The notes under the pieces: generated by a model
Seen by the model: the letters and a program-made list of their open reading frames with translations, nothing else
The model's database searches: none
Told to the model about the DNA's origin: nothing
Made by a program: the position numbers and the translations under genes
In this document: piece by piece, positions 56,273 to 64,000 of the stretch
Numbering within the stretch: the stretch's first letter is position 1
Layout: the number at the start of each line of letters is the position of its first letter
Assembly: GCF_014649855.1 (NCBI RefSeq)
Contig: NZ_BMTV01000020.1
Span: 1-64,000, forward strand
Reading direction: 5' to 3'
Source of the DNA: Streptomyces roseolus
GTDB taxonomy: Bacteria > Actinomycetota > Actinomycetes > Streptomycetales > Streptomycetaceae
DNA: 64,000 nt

Positions 56273-58534
56273 TCAGAAGGCGGAGTCGTACGCCGCGTCC
56301 TGGGTGAGGTTCGTCCGCGCGCCCCGCTTGAACGGGGCGGACCAGTCGCCGGTGCCGGCGTAGAAGGTCTCGTCGCCGTTCCAGGCGACGAGGTCGGCGC
56401 GGCCGTCGCCGTTGGCGTCGCCGACGGCGGTGAGGCCCTTGAAGGTGCCCCAGCCGCCGCCGACCTGCTTGCGGGCCGCGAAGGTGCCGTCGCCCTTGCC
56501 GAGGTACAGCCACAGGACGCCGGAGCGGTCCCGGGCGAGGAGGTCGCCGGCGCCGGCGCCGCCGAGGTTCCCGGCGGCGGTGATCTCGTTGTAGACCTGC
56601 CAGCCGCCGCCGATCCGCTTGCGCGTCGAGAAGGGCGCCTTGGCGTTCCCCGTGCCCGCGTAGAGCCACAGCACGCCGGTCTTGTCGGTGGCGAGGACGT
56701 CGGGCCGCCGGTCGCCGGTGACGTCGCCGCCGCCGGTGATCCGGTCGTACGTCTGCCAGCCGCCGCCGATCTGCGTCCGGGCCGCGAGCGGCGCCTTCCG
56801 GTCGCCGGTGCCCTGGTACAGCCAGAGCACGCCGGAGCGGTCGCGGGCGACGCTGTCGGGGGCGGAGCTCCCCGCCACGTTCCCGACGGACACCAGCCGG
56901 TCGTACGCCTGCCAGCCGCCGCCGACCCGCGAGGCACCGGTGCCGGTGAGCGAGCCGCCGGGGGCGGTGGGCCGGGTGCCGTGGCGCCACAGGACGCCCT
57001 GCGGGTCCCGGGCGAGGAGGTCGGCGGTGCCGTCGTCGTCGTAGTCGTGCGCGGCGGCGGGCCGGGTCACGAGGAACCGGCCGGTGGTGACGAGGTCGGG
57101 GCCGATGCCGTCGTCCGGGCGGGCGGTGAGCTTCCACTCGTACCAGCCGTTGCGGGCGGGGCTCGCCCACGCGGCGTTCTCCAGGTCCTTGCCGTCCCAG
57201 TGCCAGGTGATCCGGCGCGGCTCGCCGGCGGCGCCCTCCGCGGGCCAGGCCTGCGAGACGCTCTTTCCGCTGGGCAGGTGGGTCAGGGTCATCGTGACCC
57301 GGGCGTCCCCCCGGGACAGGCCCCAGCCGAAGTCGACTCCGCGCGCCACCCGTTCACCGGTCATCTCGTTCGGGGTGGCGTGGTCGGTGAGGGTGACGGT
57401 GGTCGACTGCCCGGTGGACGCGACGAGTTCGACCGTGGGCCGCCCGCCGTCGGCGCGCGGCGCGATCCGGTACAGCCCCTCGCCGTGCTCGGGCGTGCCG
57501 CCGCGCACGAGCAGCGAACCGCCGGGGCCTGCGACGGCGGAGGAGAACGCGGTGAGGGCGACGGACTTGTCGGCCGGGTTGTCGATCGACTGGAGGGTGA
57601 AGGGGCGGACCGTCGGCGCGTCCGTGCCCTGGGCCGCGTCGACGTGGGCCTTCTGTCCGGAGGCCACCCAGCCGCCGACGAGGTACACGGGATCTTCCAG
57701 CGGGGCGTCCGACGGGATCCACTTCTCCCCGCTCACGCCCCGCCGGTGGGCGACGATCCCGTGGCCGCCCGGGACCCGCGCCTCACGCCAGGCCACGTGG
57801 GTGGCGGAGACGGCGCCCGACCGCGCGTACTGGTTCTCCAGCTGGACGTAGACCCGATCGTAGGTCGCGTTCACGTCGAGGAGGAGCTTGGAACGGATCC
57901 CGTACGGGGGCTGGAACTGGCACTCGTAGAGCGCGGAGCCGCTGTCGGTCCAGCCGTCGTACCCGTTGTGGCACTTGAAGTCGTTCGACGAGGTGAGCTG
58001 GCGGACGAGCTTCAGCGAACCACCGTCGAGCACGGCGGTGTGCTGCGAGTTGGTCCCGTCGCTGTCCTGGTAGCGCGTGAGCAGGAACGTCGTGCCGGCC
58101 ATGCCGGCGAGGTAGTAGCCGTCCCCGAGCATGTCGAGGTCGAACACCACCGGCGCCGGCGCGGGCTGCGCCATGTCGTAGATCGTCAGCAGGCGGCTGG
58201 AGGCGTTCGTGGACTTGTCCATGGCCACGACGAGGTCCGCGCCGCCCGCCATGGCGTGGGTCCCCGGCAGCACCAACGAGGACCCGTCCGCGTACCGCGT
58301 CCACCGGAACTCCGGTGCGCCGCTCCGGGTCTTCGACAGGAAGCCGCCGGGGCCCGCGCCGACGACGTCCGCGTCGCGCGGGAACGGTACGGCGGCGGCC
58401 TGCTGGTCCTGCGCGGCGACCGGCGCGGCGGCCGCCGGGAGCGTGGTGAGCGTGCCGCCGGTGGCGGCGAGGACGACGGTGACGGCGACGGCCGCGAGTC
58501 GGCGGCCACGCGTGTGTACGTGCTTCACGTGCAT
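56273..58534 (-). CDS. Secreted FG-GAP/VCBS repeat protein
   Basis: A 753-residue secreted protein. The signal peptide ends near LPAAAA (about 37). The N-terminal 450 residues look like a beta-propeller-type region (repeated SRLLTIYDMAQ, TTFLLTRYQDSDG, KLLLDVNATYDRVYVQLENQ), followed by an Ig-like piece with TWHWDGKDLENAAW. The C-terminal part (about 493-753) has about five FG-GAP/VCBS repeats with Asp-rich calcium loops (DYDDDGTADLLARD, DVTGDRRPDVLATD, DANGDGRADLVAWN), each followed by WLYxGTGD and IGGGWQ. Such proteins bind calcium and act as extracellular ligand-binding or adhesive proteins; the ligand is unknown. ATG 58534 follows GGGGAGGG. Confidence 0.85.
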   Translation of the reverse strand: MHVKHVHTRGRRLAAVAVTVVLAATGGTLTTLPAAAAPVAAQDQQAAAVPFPRDADVVGAGPGGFLSKTRSGAPEFRWTRYADGSSLVLPGTHAMAGGADLVVAMDKSTNASSRLLTIYDMAQPAPAPVVFDLDMLGDGYYLAGMAGTTFLLTRYQDSDGTNSQHTAVLDGGSLKLVRQLTSSNDFKCHNGYDGWTDSGSALYECQFQPPYGIRSKLLLDVNATYDRVYVQLENQYARSGAVSATHVAWREARVPGGHGIVAHRRGVSGEKWIPSDAPLEDPVYLVGGWVASGQKAHVDAAQGTDAPTVRPFTLQSIDNPADKSVALTAFSSAVAGPGGSLLVRGGTPEHGEGLYRIAPRADGGRPTVELVASTGQSTTVTLTDHATPNEMTGERVARGVDFGWGLSRGDARVTMTLTHLPSGKSVSQAWPAEGAAGEPRRITWHWDGKDLENAAWASPARNGWYEWKLTARPDDGIGPDLVTTGRFLVTRPAAAHDYDDDGTADLLARDPQGVLWRHGTRPTAPGGSLTGTGASRVGGGWQAYDRLVSVGNVAGSSAPDSVARDRSGVLWLYQGTGDRKAPLAARTQIGGGWQTYDRITGGGDVTGDRRPDVLATDKTGVLWLYAGTGNAKAPFSTRKRIGGGWQVYNEITAAGNLGGAGAGDLLARDRSGVLWLYLGKGDGTFAARKQVGGGWGTFKGLTAVGDANGDGRADLVAWNGDETFYAGTGDWSAPFKRGARTNLTQDAAYDSAF

Positions 58535-58571
58535 GTTTCCCTCCCCTGGGAGGGCAGACGCTACCGGACGG

Positions 58572-58949
58572 TCACATCCCGCGCCGCTTCCGGGGTGAGA
58601 CGCAGAAGGGATGGCCGGCCGGGTCCAGGAGGACGCGCCAGAGGTCGGGTTGGGGCTGGGCGGCGGGGAGCGTGGCGCCGAGGGCGGTCAGTCCGGCCAC
58701 CGCCTCGTCGAGGTCGTCCACGTCGAAGTCGAGGTGGAGCTGGGCGGGGACGCCGCCGTCCGGCCAGGTCGGCGGGCGGTGGCCCGCGACCCGCTGGAAG
58801 CCCAGGACCAGGCGGTCCCCGTCCACGAGGGCGGCGAAGTCGGCGTCGGAGCGTGCGTGCCGGGGCAGACCGGTGGCCCTCGCGTAGAAGTCGGCGAGGG
58901 CCAGGGGGTCGGCGCAGTCGAGGTTCACCGCCGTCAGCTTCATCCTCAT
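58572..58949 (-). CDS. VOC / glyoxalase-like domain protein
   Basis: A 125-residue single-domain VOC protein: AVNLDCADPLALADFYARATGLPRH opens it, FQRVAGHRPPTWPDGGVPAQLHLDFDVDDLDEAVAGLTALGA forms the second module, and DLWRVLLDPAGHPFCVSPRK ends it. The pattern matches the glyoxalase_6 subgroup, in which the Glu/His metal ligands are often lost, so it may bind rather than catalyse. ATG 58949 or ATG 58943 (MKLTAVNL) could be the start; spacing does not decide. It follows the DivIVA-like gene by nine base pairs and is probably co-transcribed with it. Confidence 0.82.
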   Translation of the reverse strand: MRMKLTAVNLDCADPLALADFYARATGLPRHARSDADFAALVDGDRLVLGFQRVAGHRPPTWPDGGVPAQLHLDFDVDDLDEAVAGLTALGATLPAAQPQPDLWRVLLDPAGHPFCVSPRKRRGM

Positions 58950-58958
58950 GCGAGGAGC

Positions 58959-60002
58959 CTACGGGCGGGGACCGGCGCCCGCCTCGGGGTTTTCCGACGC
59001 CTCCGGCCGGGCCTCCGCCGAGGCGTCCGACCGGACCTCCGCCGGTGCTTCCGCAGGCGCCTCCGGACGGGACTCCCCCGACGCCTCCTGCCGGGCCCGC
59101 ACCGGGGCTTCCGCCGCGGGCTCCGGGGCCTCGGCGGGTTCCGCCGTCGTCGGGCGGCCCGTCAGCGCGGCGAGGGAGTTGCGGATGTGCTCCATGTGGG
59201 AGTGGATCTCGTCGCGGGCCTCGTCGTGCTCGCGCAGCAGCCGCTCCGTCGCCCGCTCCGTCCGTTCGGCCTTCAGCCGGGCCTCCGCCAGGATCTCCGC
59301 GGCCTTCGCGTCGGCGTCCTCCTGGCGGTGCCGGGCCTCCTCCTCGGTGCGGGCGAGGGCCCGCCGGGCCTCCTCCAGGCGGGCCTCGGCCCGTGCGACC
59401 TGCTCGGCGTGGCGGGCGTCGAGCGCGGCGGCGGCCTCCTCCGCCTCACGGTCGGCTTCCGCGCGGGCGGCGCGGTGCTCCTCGGCCTGGCGGGCCAGGA
59501 GTTCGGCCGCGCGGTGCGCGGTCTCCTCGAACGCCTCCTTCGCCGCCTCCCTGGCCCCCTCCGCGTCCCGGCCGGCGATGACAGCCAGCTCCTCGGCGCG
59601 TTCGCGGGCGGTCTCCAGGGTGGCGCGGGCCTTCGCCTCGGCCGCGGTCCGGACCCCTTCCGCGTACGCCCGGGCCGCCTCCCCGGCCTCCCGGGCCGCC
59701 GCGTCCGCCGCTTCCGCGACGGCCTGCGCCTCGGCCTCGGCGGCCCGCACGAGCCGCTCGTCCTCCTGCTCCGCGAGCTTCAGGATCTGCACGGCGGCCT
59801 CGCCCAGGGACTCGTACCGCTGCGGCTTCAGCGCCGCGACGGTCTCCCGCAGCACGGCCAGCTCCGTCTCCCTCTCCTCGGCGAGGGCGGTCAGCCGCGC
59901 GGCCCGCTCCCAGGTCTCGTCGCGCTCCCGGGACAGCGCGTCGACGTACCGGTCGACCTGCTCCGGGCGGTACCCCCGGCCCCGTCCGACGGAGAAACTC
60001 AT
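58959..60002 (-). CDS. DivIVA-like coiled-coil cytoskeletal protein
   Basis: A 347-residue protein. The N-terminus FSVGRGRGYRPEQVDRYVDAL matches the DivIVA membrane-binding region. Residues about 20-285 are nearly continuous coiled coil rich in Ala/Glu/Arg (EEARHRQEDADAKAAEILAEARLKAERTERATERLLREHDEA). A Pro/Glu/Ala tail with repeats of the type SGESRPEAPAEAP ends it. Related proteins in Streptomyces (DivIVA, Scy, FilP; annotated also as cellulose-binding proteins) organise polar growth and hyphal stiffness. It is shorter than Scy and similar in size to FilP but is not FilP by position. ATG 60002 is used; GGGGCG precedes it. Confidence 0.83.
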   Translation of the reverse strand: MSFSVGRGRGYRPEQVDRYVDALSRERDETWERAARLTALAEERETELAVLRETVAALKPQRYESLGEAAVQILKLAEQEDERLVRAAEAEAQAVAEAADAAAREAGEAARAYAEGVRTAAEAKARATLETARERAEELAVIAGRDAEGAREAAKEAFEETAHRAAELLARQAEEHRAARAEADREAEEAAAALDARHAEQVARAEARLEEARRALARTEEEARHRQEDADAKAAEILAEARLKAERTERATERLLREHDEARDEIHSHMEHIRNSLAALTGRPTTAEPAEAPEPAAEAPVRARQEASGESRPEAPAEAPAEVRSDASAEARPEASENPEAGAGPRP

Positions 60003-60056
60003 CCTGACGCCCCTTCCCTATGGCCTCACCCACCAGGATGCGCCATAAGAACGGAC

Positions 60057-60093
60057 AAAAGGCGCCCGACGTGATCACACATCGAGCGCCCTT
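60057..60093 (-). terminator. Rho-independent terminator of the toxin-immunity fusion operon
   Basis: On the minus strand AAGGGCGCTCGA (60093-60082) pairs with TCGGGCGCCTT (two wobble pairs) and runs into TTTT (60060-60057). It lies about 50 bp after the stop at 60144, upstream of the DivIVA-like gene. Confidence 0.6.
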
Positions 60094-60143
60094 CGTCACA
60101 TTCCGCTCTCACGCGGCGTCAGATCCGCCGCCCCTCGCACGCC

Positions 60144-62717
60144 TCAGAGCAGTCCGTCCCACATCTGCTCCAGCAGCACCGACCACCAGTTCTCCGGCGA
60201 CGACAGCGCCGCCGGGTCCAGCATCGCCAGCTGCGCCTGGAAGTCGACCGTCCAGCGGCCCGCCTGCTCCGGCGTGAGCCCGAACCGCAGCCGCCACATC
60301 CGGCCGAGCAGCGCCATCGACCGCGTGAACTCCGGCAGCCCGGTGTTCACGAACTGCGGCGGCACCGACGCCCCGCCCGGACCGGCCTCCACCGGCACCG
60401 CCACGATGTGCGCGGTCCCGTACTGGACGCAGATCGCCCGCCCGAAGTCCGACCCCAGCACCAGGTACGAGCTCGCGTCCGGCGCCGCCGGCACCTGACG
60501 CTGCTGCGCCAGCTCCGCCAGCGTCGGCACCACCGGCACCGCCGGCTGCGCCCAGAAGAACGGCCCGAAGTCCGCCGGAAGGCCCGCCCACATGAGCGTG
60601 ACCGCCACCAGCTCCGGAACGCCCTGCCGGGACACCGCCCGCTGGTCGAACCGGAGGATCCCCGGCCCGAACGCGCCCGCCAGCTCCTGCGCCACGGCCT
60701 CCGGCGGCACCGGCGGTGCCGGCTGCACCTGCGGCAGCGGAGCCCGCACCGGAGCGGGCCGCGCAGGACCGTCCGCCACCTGATGCAACTCGCCCTGATG
60801 CGTGAGGAGTTGACGCATGCCCTGCTGGCGGCCCGCATGATCGCGGCCGTACGGGGCGATGCTGGTGATCCGCGCCTGCGGCCACGTCTCCCGAATCATC
60901 CGCGCGCAGTAACCGCCCGGCAGCTCGCAGGACGCCAGCTCCGTGTGGAGTTCGAGCACCTGCTGCGGCGGCACGCCGAGCCCACGCAGCTCGTGCAGGA
61001 TCTGCCACTCCGGATGCGGGGTGCCCGGCGCCGAACGCCGGATGATCTGCTGCTCCGAACCGTCCGGCGCCCGGTACCGCAGCACCGCCTGGTACCCGGG
61101 GCCCACCGTCGGCACACCGGCCGGCGGCTGCTGCGGATACCCGTAGGCCGGAGCCGGAGCAGGCCCCGGAGCGGGAGCCGGGACCGGGCCCGGCGCCTGC
61201 GGCGCCGCCGGAGCGGGCCCCGGCGGAGGCACCGGCGCGCCCGGACCCGCCGGACCCGGCTGGGCCAGCATCGTCGGCGCGTGCTCGATGCCGTGCGCCG
61301 GCGTCCCCGCGCCCCCGGAGGCACCCGGAGCACCCGGAGCACCCGGAGCACCCGGAGCGCCGGGAACACCCGGCGGCGGAGGCGGCGGCGGCACGTTGCC
61401 GCCACCGGCCGGACCGGCCTGCCCGGGATGCGCCAGCATCGTCGCCGCCTGGTGCACCGGCTGCGGCGGCGTCACCGGCCCCGGCGGCGCGGGCGGCGGA
61501 GGCGCACCCGGGCCGGCGGGACCGGCGGGACCCACCGGAACACCCGGCGCCGGCGTCTGCGGAACCAACTGCGTCGGTACGTACGCGGGCGCGGGCGCGG
61601 GCCCGCCGGACGTCGCACCGGGCACCCCCGGCGGAGGCGGCGGCGCGACCGGTGCCGCCGCCTGCTTCTTCGGCGGCAGCGTCGCCTTGCTCGTCGCCGC
61701 GTCCGCGATGTCCCCCGCACCCGGCACGACCGGCGGGGCCGCGGGCGGCGGCGGAGTGGCACCCGGCGCCACCGGCGGCGGCGTCGCCCCCGGCGGCGGA
61801 GGCGCGGACGGGTCGAGGCGCGGCGCCACGGCCGTCTTCGGCAGCGCGCTCCCGCCCTGCATCAGCGCCGTCGGCGCGTCCGCGCCCACCACCGGCACCG
61901 GGGCGTCCTCGTCATCGGCACCCGACAGCGGCGGCGCGAACACCGTCGCCGGCAGCGGCACGCCCTCCACGCCACCGGAACTCGCGTTGGCGTCCGCCCA
62001 CGGACCGGCCGGCGCCGACGTCGGCACCCCGTCCATCGCCGTCGGCTCGTACCCGTCCCCCTCCGACGACGCGGAGGAAGAAGAAGGAGAAGCGGAGGAG
62101 GACGAAGAAGACGAGTCGAACGGAGGAAGCGGGATCGCCGCCGCCGGCGTCTCCGACCCGTCCGAGGCATCCGCCCCGGCCGACGACACCGACACCGACC
62201 CCGAAGCCGAAGCCGGCCCCGGAACCGCGACCGCCTCCGGACCGGATGCCGGACCCGACGCCGGGACCACGTCCCCGCCCGTGTCCGGCTCGCCCTCCGC
62301 CTCGACCCGCTCCTCCTGCGACGCGTTCGGCCGCTGCGGCAGACCGATCTTGTCCGCCGCGTCCTGCAACCACTCCGGCGGACTCAACAGGAACGACGTC
62401 TGGTTCAGGTCGATCCGCGCCGGCGGCGCGGCCGGAGCCGGCACCGCCGCCTCCTCGACGGACCCGTACTCCTCCTCGTACCGCCGGATCACCTCACCCA
62501 CCGGCAGCCCCGGCCACAACGTCGCCTCGCCCGAATCCCGCGCGATCACCAGCCGCTGCCGGCCCACGTCCGACGTCGGACCGCCCTCACGGCCCTCCGC
62601 CCACACCACGAAACCCAGACCGAACTCCCGCACCCGCACCTCCTGGTGCTGGTACGGCGGAAGATCGCCGTTGATCCACTCCTCGGCGCGCTCCTGCGCC
62701 TGCGCGAACGTCACCAC
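60144..62717 (-). CDS. Multidomain Imm35-like / deaminase / SUKH-4 protein
   Basis: An 857-residue soluble protein with no signal peptide. Residues 1-85 resemble immunity protein 35/YrhB (DVGRQRLVIARDSGEATLWPGLPVGEVIRRYEEEYG). Residues about 95-520 are Pro/Ala/Gly/Ser linker. Residues about 525-640 look like an XOO_2897-type nucleic-acid deaminase: HTE at 591-593 and Cys 597/604 in ASCELPGGYC, then a strand RITSIAPYG. Residues about 655-857 match SUKH-4 (LVAVTLMWAGLPADFGPFFWAQP, YLVLGSDFG, LPEFTRSMALLGRMW). It therefore carries a toxin-type domain between two immunity-type domains. GTG 62717 lies seven base pairs after the upstream gene. Whether it is a toxin, an immunity protein or a regulator is open. 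Confidence 0.82.
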   Translation of the reverse strand: MVTFAQAQERAEEWINGDLPPYQHQEVRVREFGLGFVVWAEGREGGPTSDVGRQRLVIARDSGEATLWPGLPVGEVIRRYEEEYGSVEEAAVPAPAAPPARIDLNQTSFLLSPPEWLQDAADKIGLPQRPNASQEERVEAEGEPDTGGDVVPASGPASGPEAVAVPGPASASGSVSVSSAGADASDGSETPAAAIPLPPFDSSSSSSSASPSSSSASSEGDGYEPTAMDGVPTSAPAGPWADANASSGGVEGVPLPATVFAPPLSGADDEDAPVPVVGADAPTALMQGGSALPKTAVAPRLDPSAPPPPGATPPPVAPGATPPPPAAPPVVPGAGDIADAATSKATLPPKKQAAAPVAPPPPPGVPGATSGGPAPAPAYVPTQLVPQTPAPGVPVGPAGPAGPGAPPPPAPPGPVTPPQPVHQAATMLAHPGQAGPAGGGNVPPPPPPPGVPGAPGAPGAPGAPGASGGAGTPAHGIEHAPTMLAQPGPAGPGAPVPPPGPAPAAPQAPGPVPAPAPGPAPAPAYGYPQQPPAGVPTVGPGYQAVLRYRAPDGSEQQIIRRSAPGTPHPEWQILHELRGLGVPPQQVLELHTELASCELPGGYCARMIRETWPQARITSIAPYGRDHAGRQQGMRQLLTHQGELHQVADGPARPAPVRAPLPQVQPAPPVPPEAVAQELAGAFGPGILRFDQRAVSRQGVPELVAVTLMWAGLPADFGPFFWAQPAVPVVPTLAELAQQRQVPAAPDASSYLVLGSDFGRAICVQYGTAHIVAVPVEAGPGGASVPPQFVNTGLPEFTRSMALLGRMWRLRFGLTPEQAGRWTVDFQAQLAMLDPAALSSPENWWSVLLEQMWDGLL

Positions 62718-62724
62718 AGCCGGC

Positions 62725-63723
62725 TCAGCCTCCCACCGGGACCACGGGCACGGCGCGCGCGAAGCCGCCGTCCACCATCAGGTTCGCGACCGTCTCCAGC
62801 TCCGGCGGATTACCGGCCAGCCGCAACAGGAACGCGTCGAAATCCTCACCACACGGAAGCAGCAGACGCTCCACCCGCTCGTTCACCGACCACCCCGCGG
62901 CCTCCTCACCGGAGTCCCGCACGTCGTCGTAGGCACAGAACCACACGGAACCCACACCCGCGCCCCGCACCTTCACCGCCACCAGACCACCCTGCACGAA
63001 CGCCACCCCCAGGTAGTCCTTCGTCAGATGGTCCCGCAGACACTTGTTCACGTAGACGAGGTCGTTGACCCCCGCCTCCTCGCGCACCGTGAAGAACGGC
63101 TGGTCCACCAGCAGCCCCAGCTCCGCGTCGAGCGCCGCGCCCACCGGCGCACACCCGCCCGCCACCTTCAGGAACGAGCGGTACGCCCCCGGCAGCCGGT
63201 AGCCGAGATCCTCCTCGACCCCCTGCAACTGCTGCTCCGACACCGACACCCCCGACTTCGGCAGCCCGAAGTGCACCGGACGCGTCTCCTGCAACGGCCG
63301 CGTCCCCCGCTTCGCGTGGTCCACCGCCGCCGTCGCCACCCCACCGTGATGCCGCAGCAACGCCTTCACCTCGACCGGCACCAGCTCCAGCCGACGCGAA
63401 CCCACCACGTGGTGCCACGTCCAACCGTGCGGCGTCGCCACCGCCGGGATCGTGTCCCACAACTCGTGCCCGGTCGCCGCCATCGCCGCGTTCGCCGACA
63501 CGTAGTCCGTCAGCCGCAACTCGTCGACACCGAAACCCTCCGGCGGTTCCGCGATCTCCGCCGCCGCACGCGCGTACGGCGAGAAGTCCGGAAACCCCCG
63601 CTCGTCCACCCGTACCCCGCGCGGATGCCGCGAGGCGCGCACCGGATCCGGGAAGCGCACGACCTGCCCGGCATAGGCCGCGTTCGGTGGCGCGGTGTAC
63701 TGCCCGAGCCGACCTGTCGTCAT
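62725..63723 (-). CDS. WHH-type nuclease domain fused to SMI1/KNR4 (SUKH) immunity domain
   Basis: A 332-residue cytosolic protein. The N-terminal half (about 1-150) resembles the WHH branch of the HNH/Endo VII toxin nucleases: FPDFSPYA, DELRLTDYVSANAAM, then GWTWHHVVGSRRLELVPVEVKALLRHHGG with the Trp-His-His at 103-105. The C-terminal half (about 165-332) is a SUKH domain (QLQGVEEDLGYRLPGAYRSFLKVAGG, TVREEAGVNDLVYVN, VNERVERLLLPCGEDFDAFL). SUKH proteins neutralise nuclease toxins, so this is a toxin and its immunity type in one chain. ATG 63723 follows CAGGGGG at eight bases; ATG 63741 lacks a ribosome site. First gene of a two-gene operon. Confidence 0.85.
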   Translation of the reverse strand: MTTGRLGQYTAPPNAAYAGQVVRFPDPVRASRHPRGVRVDERGFPDFSPYARAAAEIAEPPEGFGVDELRLTDYVSANAAMAATGHELWDTIPAVATPHGWTWHHVVGSRRLELVPVEVKALLRHHGGVATAAVDHAKRGTRPLQETRPVHFGLPKSGVSVSEQQLQGVEEDLGYRLPGAYRSFLKVAGGCAPVGAALDAELGLLVDQPFFTVREEAGVNDLVYVNKCLRDHLTKDYLGVAFVQGGLVAVKVRGAGVGSVWFCAYDDVRDSGEEAAGWSVNERVERLLLPCGEDFDAFLLRLAGNPPELETVANLMVDGGFARAVPVVPVGG

Positions 63724-64000
63724 GGCGGTTGCCCCCTGCATGGCGTCACTGGCTGCTACTGCTTGCTACGCGCCGCTCGCGCCCCCGGACACCACTGCCC
63801 CCGGCACGCCCGAGCGATCCCGCACAGCCTATGCGCTGCCACAAGAGCACGAACCGGCCCGCGCCCCCACCGGCCCACCCCGCACACCCACCGTCACCAA
63901 CCGTCACGACCCCATGACAGGCCGACCACGACTCCGACACACCGAAGCGGCGAAACCCCCACCCAGCTTCCCCATATGGCTCCCTCTTTGGCAGGCTGTC
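63724..64000. other. Upstream region of the toxin-immunity fusion operon
   Basis: No supportable gene is seen in the last 277 bp. It presumably holds the leftward promoter of the operon at 62725-63723; on the minus strand GTAGCAAGCAGTAGCAGCC is a repeat-like stretch just before the gene. The window ends here. Confidence 0.4.

Overview
This window is high-GC actinobacterial DNA, almost certainly a Streptomyces chromosome. The support is third-position G/C codon use throughout, many GTG starts, a tRNA-Leu(UAA) of the bldA type, paired Rpf/LysM cell-wall hydrolases with a ydaO-type leader, and a secreted RHS giant. Gene order (bldA, FtsX-type ABC pair, cfa-like, ndh, ppx, DUF501, divIC-like, eno, rpf, rpf, P450, mazG, mfd, second ABC pair) matches what I remember of the S. 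coelicolor core around eno; this was not checked by alignment.

Layout. 1-2.9 kb: a membrane-anchored protein, a small protein, a Bax-inhibitor-1 family protein and bldA. 3.3-9.6 kb: ABC exporter (ATPase plus permease), a cyclopropane-fatty-acid-synthase-like methyltransferase and a type II NADH dehydrogenase with a Rex-like operator far upstream. 10-16 kb: ppx, DUF501, divIC/ftsB-like, enolase and two resuscitation-promoting-factor proteins. 16-24.3 kb: a P450 and a flavohaemoglobin-like gene diverging from a perfect 22-bp palindrome, then mazG, a SurA-like lipoprotein, a family 2 glycosyltransferase and a YfhO-like membrane protein. 24-32 kb: a choice-of-anchor-A surface protein, a VOC protein, a soluble Ser/Thr kinase with a membrane partner, an orphan methylase fused to a specificity-like domain, an internally duplicated secreted protein and a HEAT-like protein.

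32-44.5 kb: a 10.7-kb RHS polymorphic-toxin gene (DNRLRE-like, three LamG, YD repeats, Lys-rich segment, HINT, HNH). Its last codons overlap a DUF4265-like gene, the likely immunity protein. Two small genes for a membrane protein and a BMP-like protein lie upstream on the same strand. 44.6-60 kb: GNAT-like protein, secreted HNH lipoprotein, mfd, a second FtsX-type ABC pair paralogous to the first, an MFS exporter, a SnoaL-like gene behind a SoxR-type box, an FG-GAP secreted protein, a VOC protein and a DivIVA-like coiled-coil protein. 60-63.7 kb: two adjacent genes in which nucleic-acid-attacking toxin domains (deaminase, WHH nuclease) share a polypeptide with immunity domains (Imm35-like, SUKH-4, SUKH).

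The most unusual content is the toxin/immunity material (RHS-HNH/DUF4265 and the two toxin-immunity fusion proteins), the degenerate methylase-TRD fusion, and several strong operator-like palindromes at redox-related genes. By eye I found no in-frame TTA codon in any assigned gene, so nothing here appears to depend directly on the bldA tRNA encoded in the same window.
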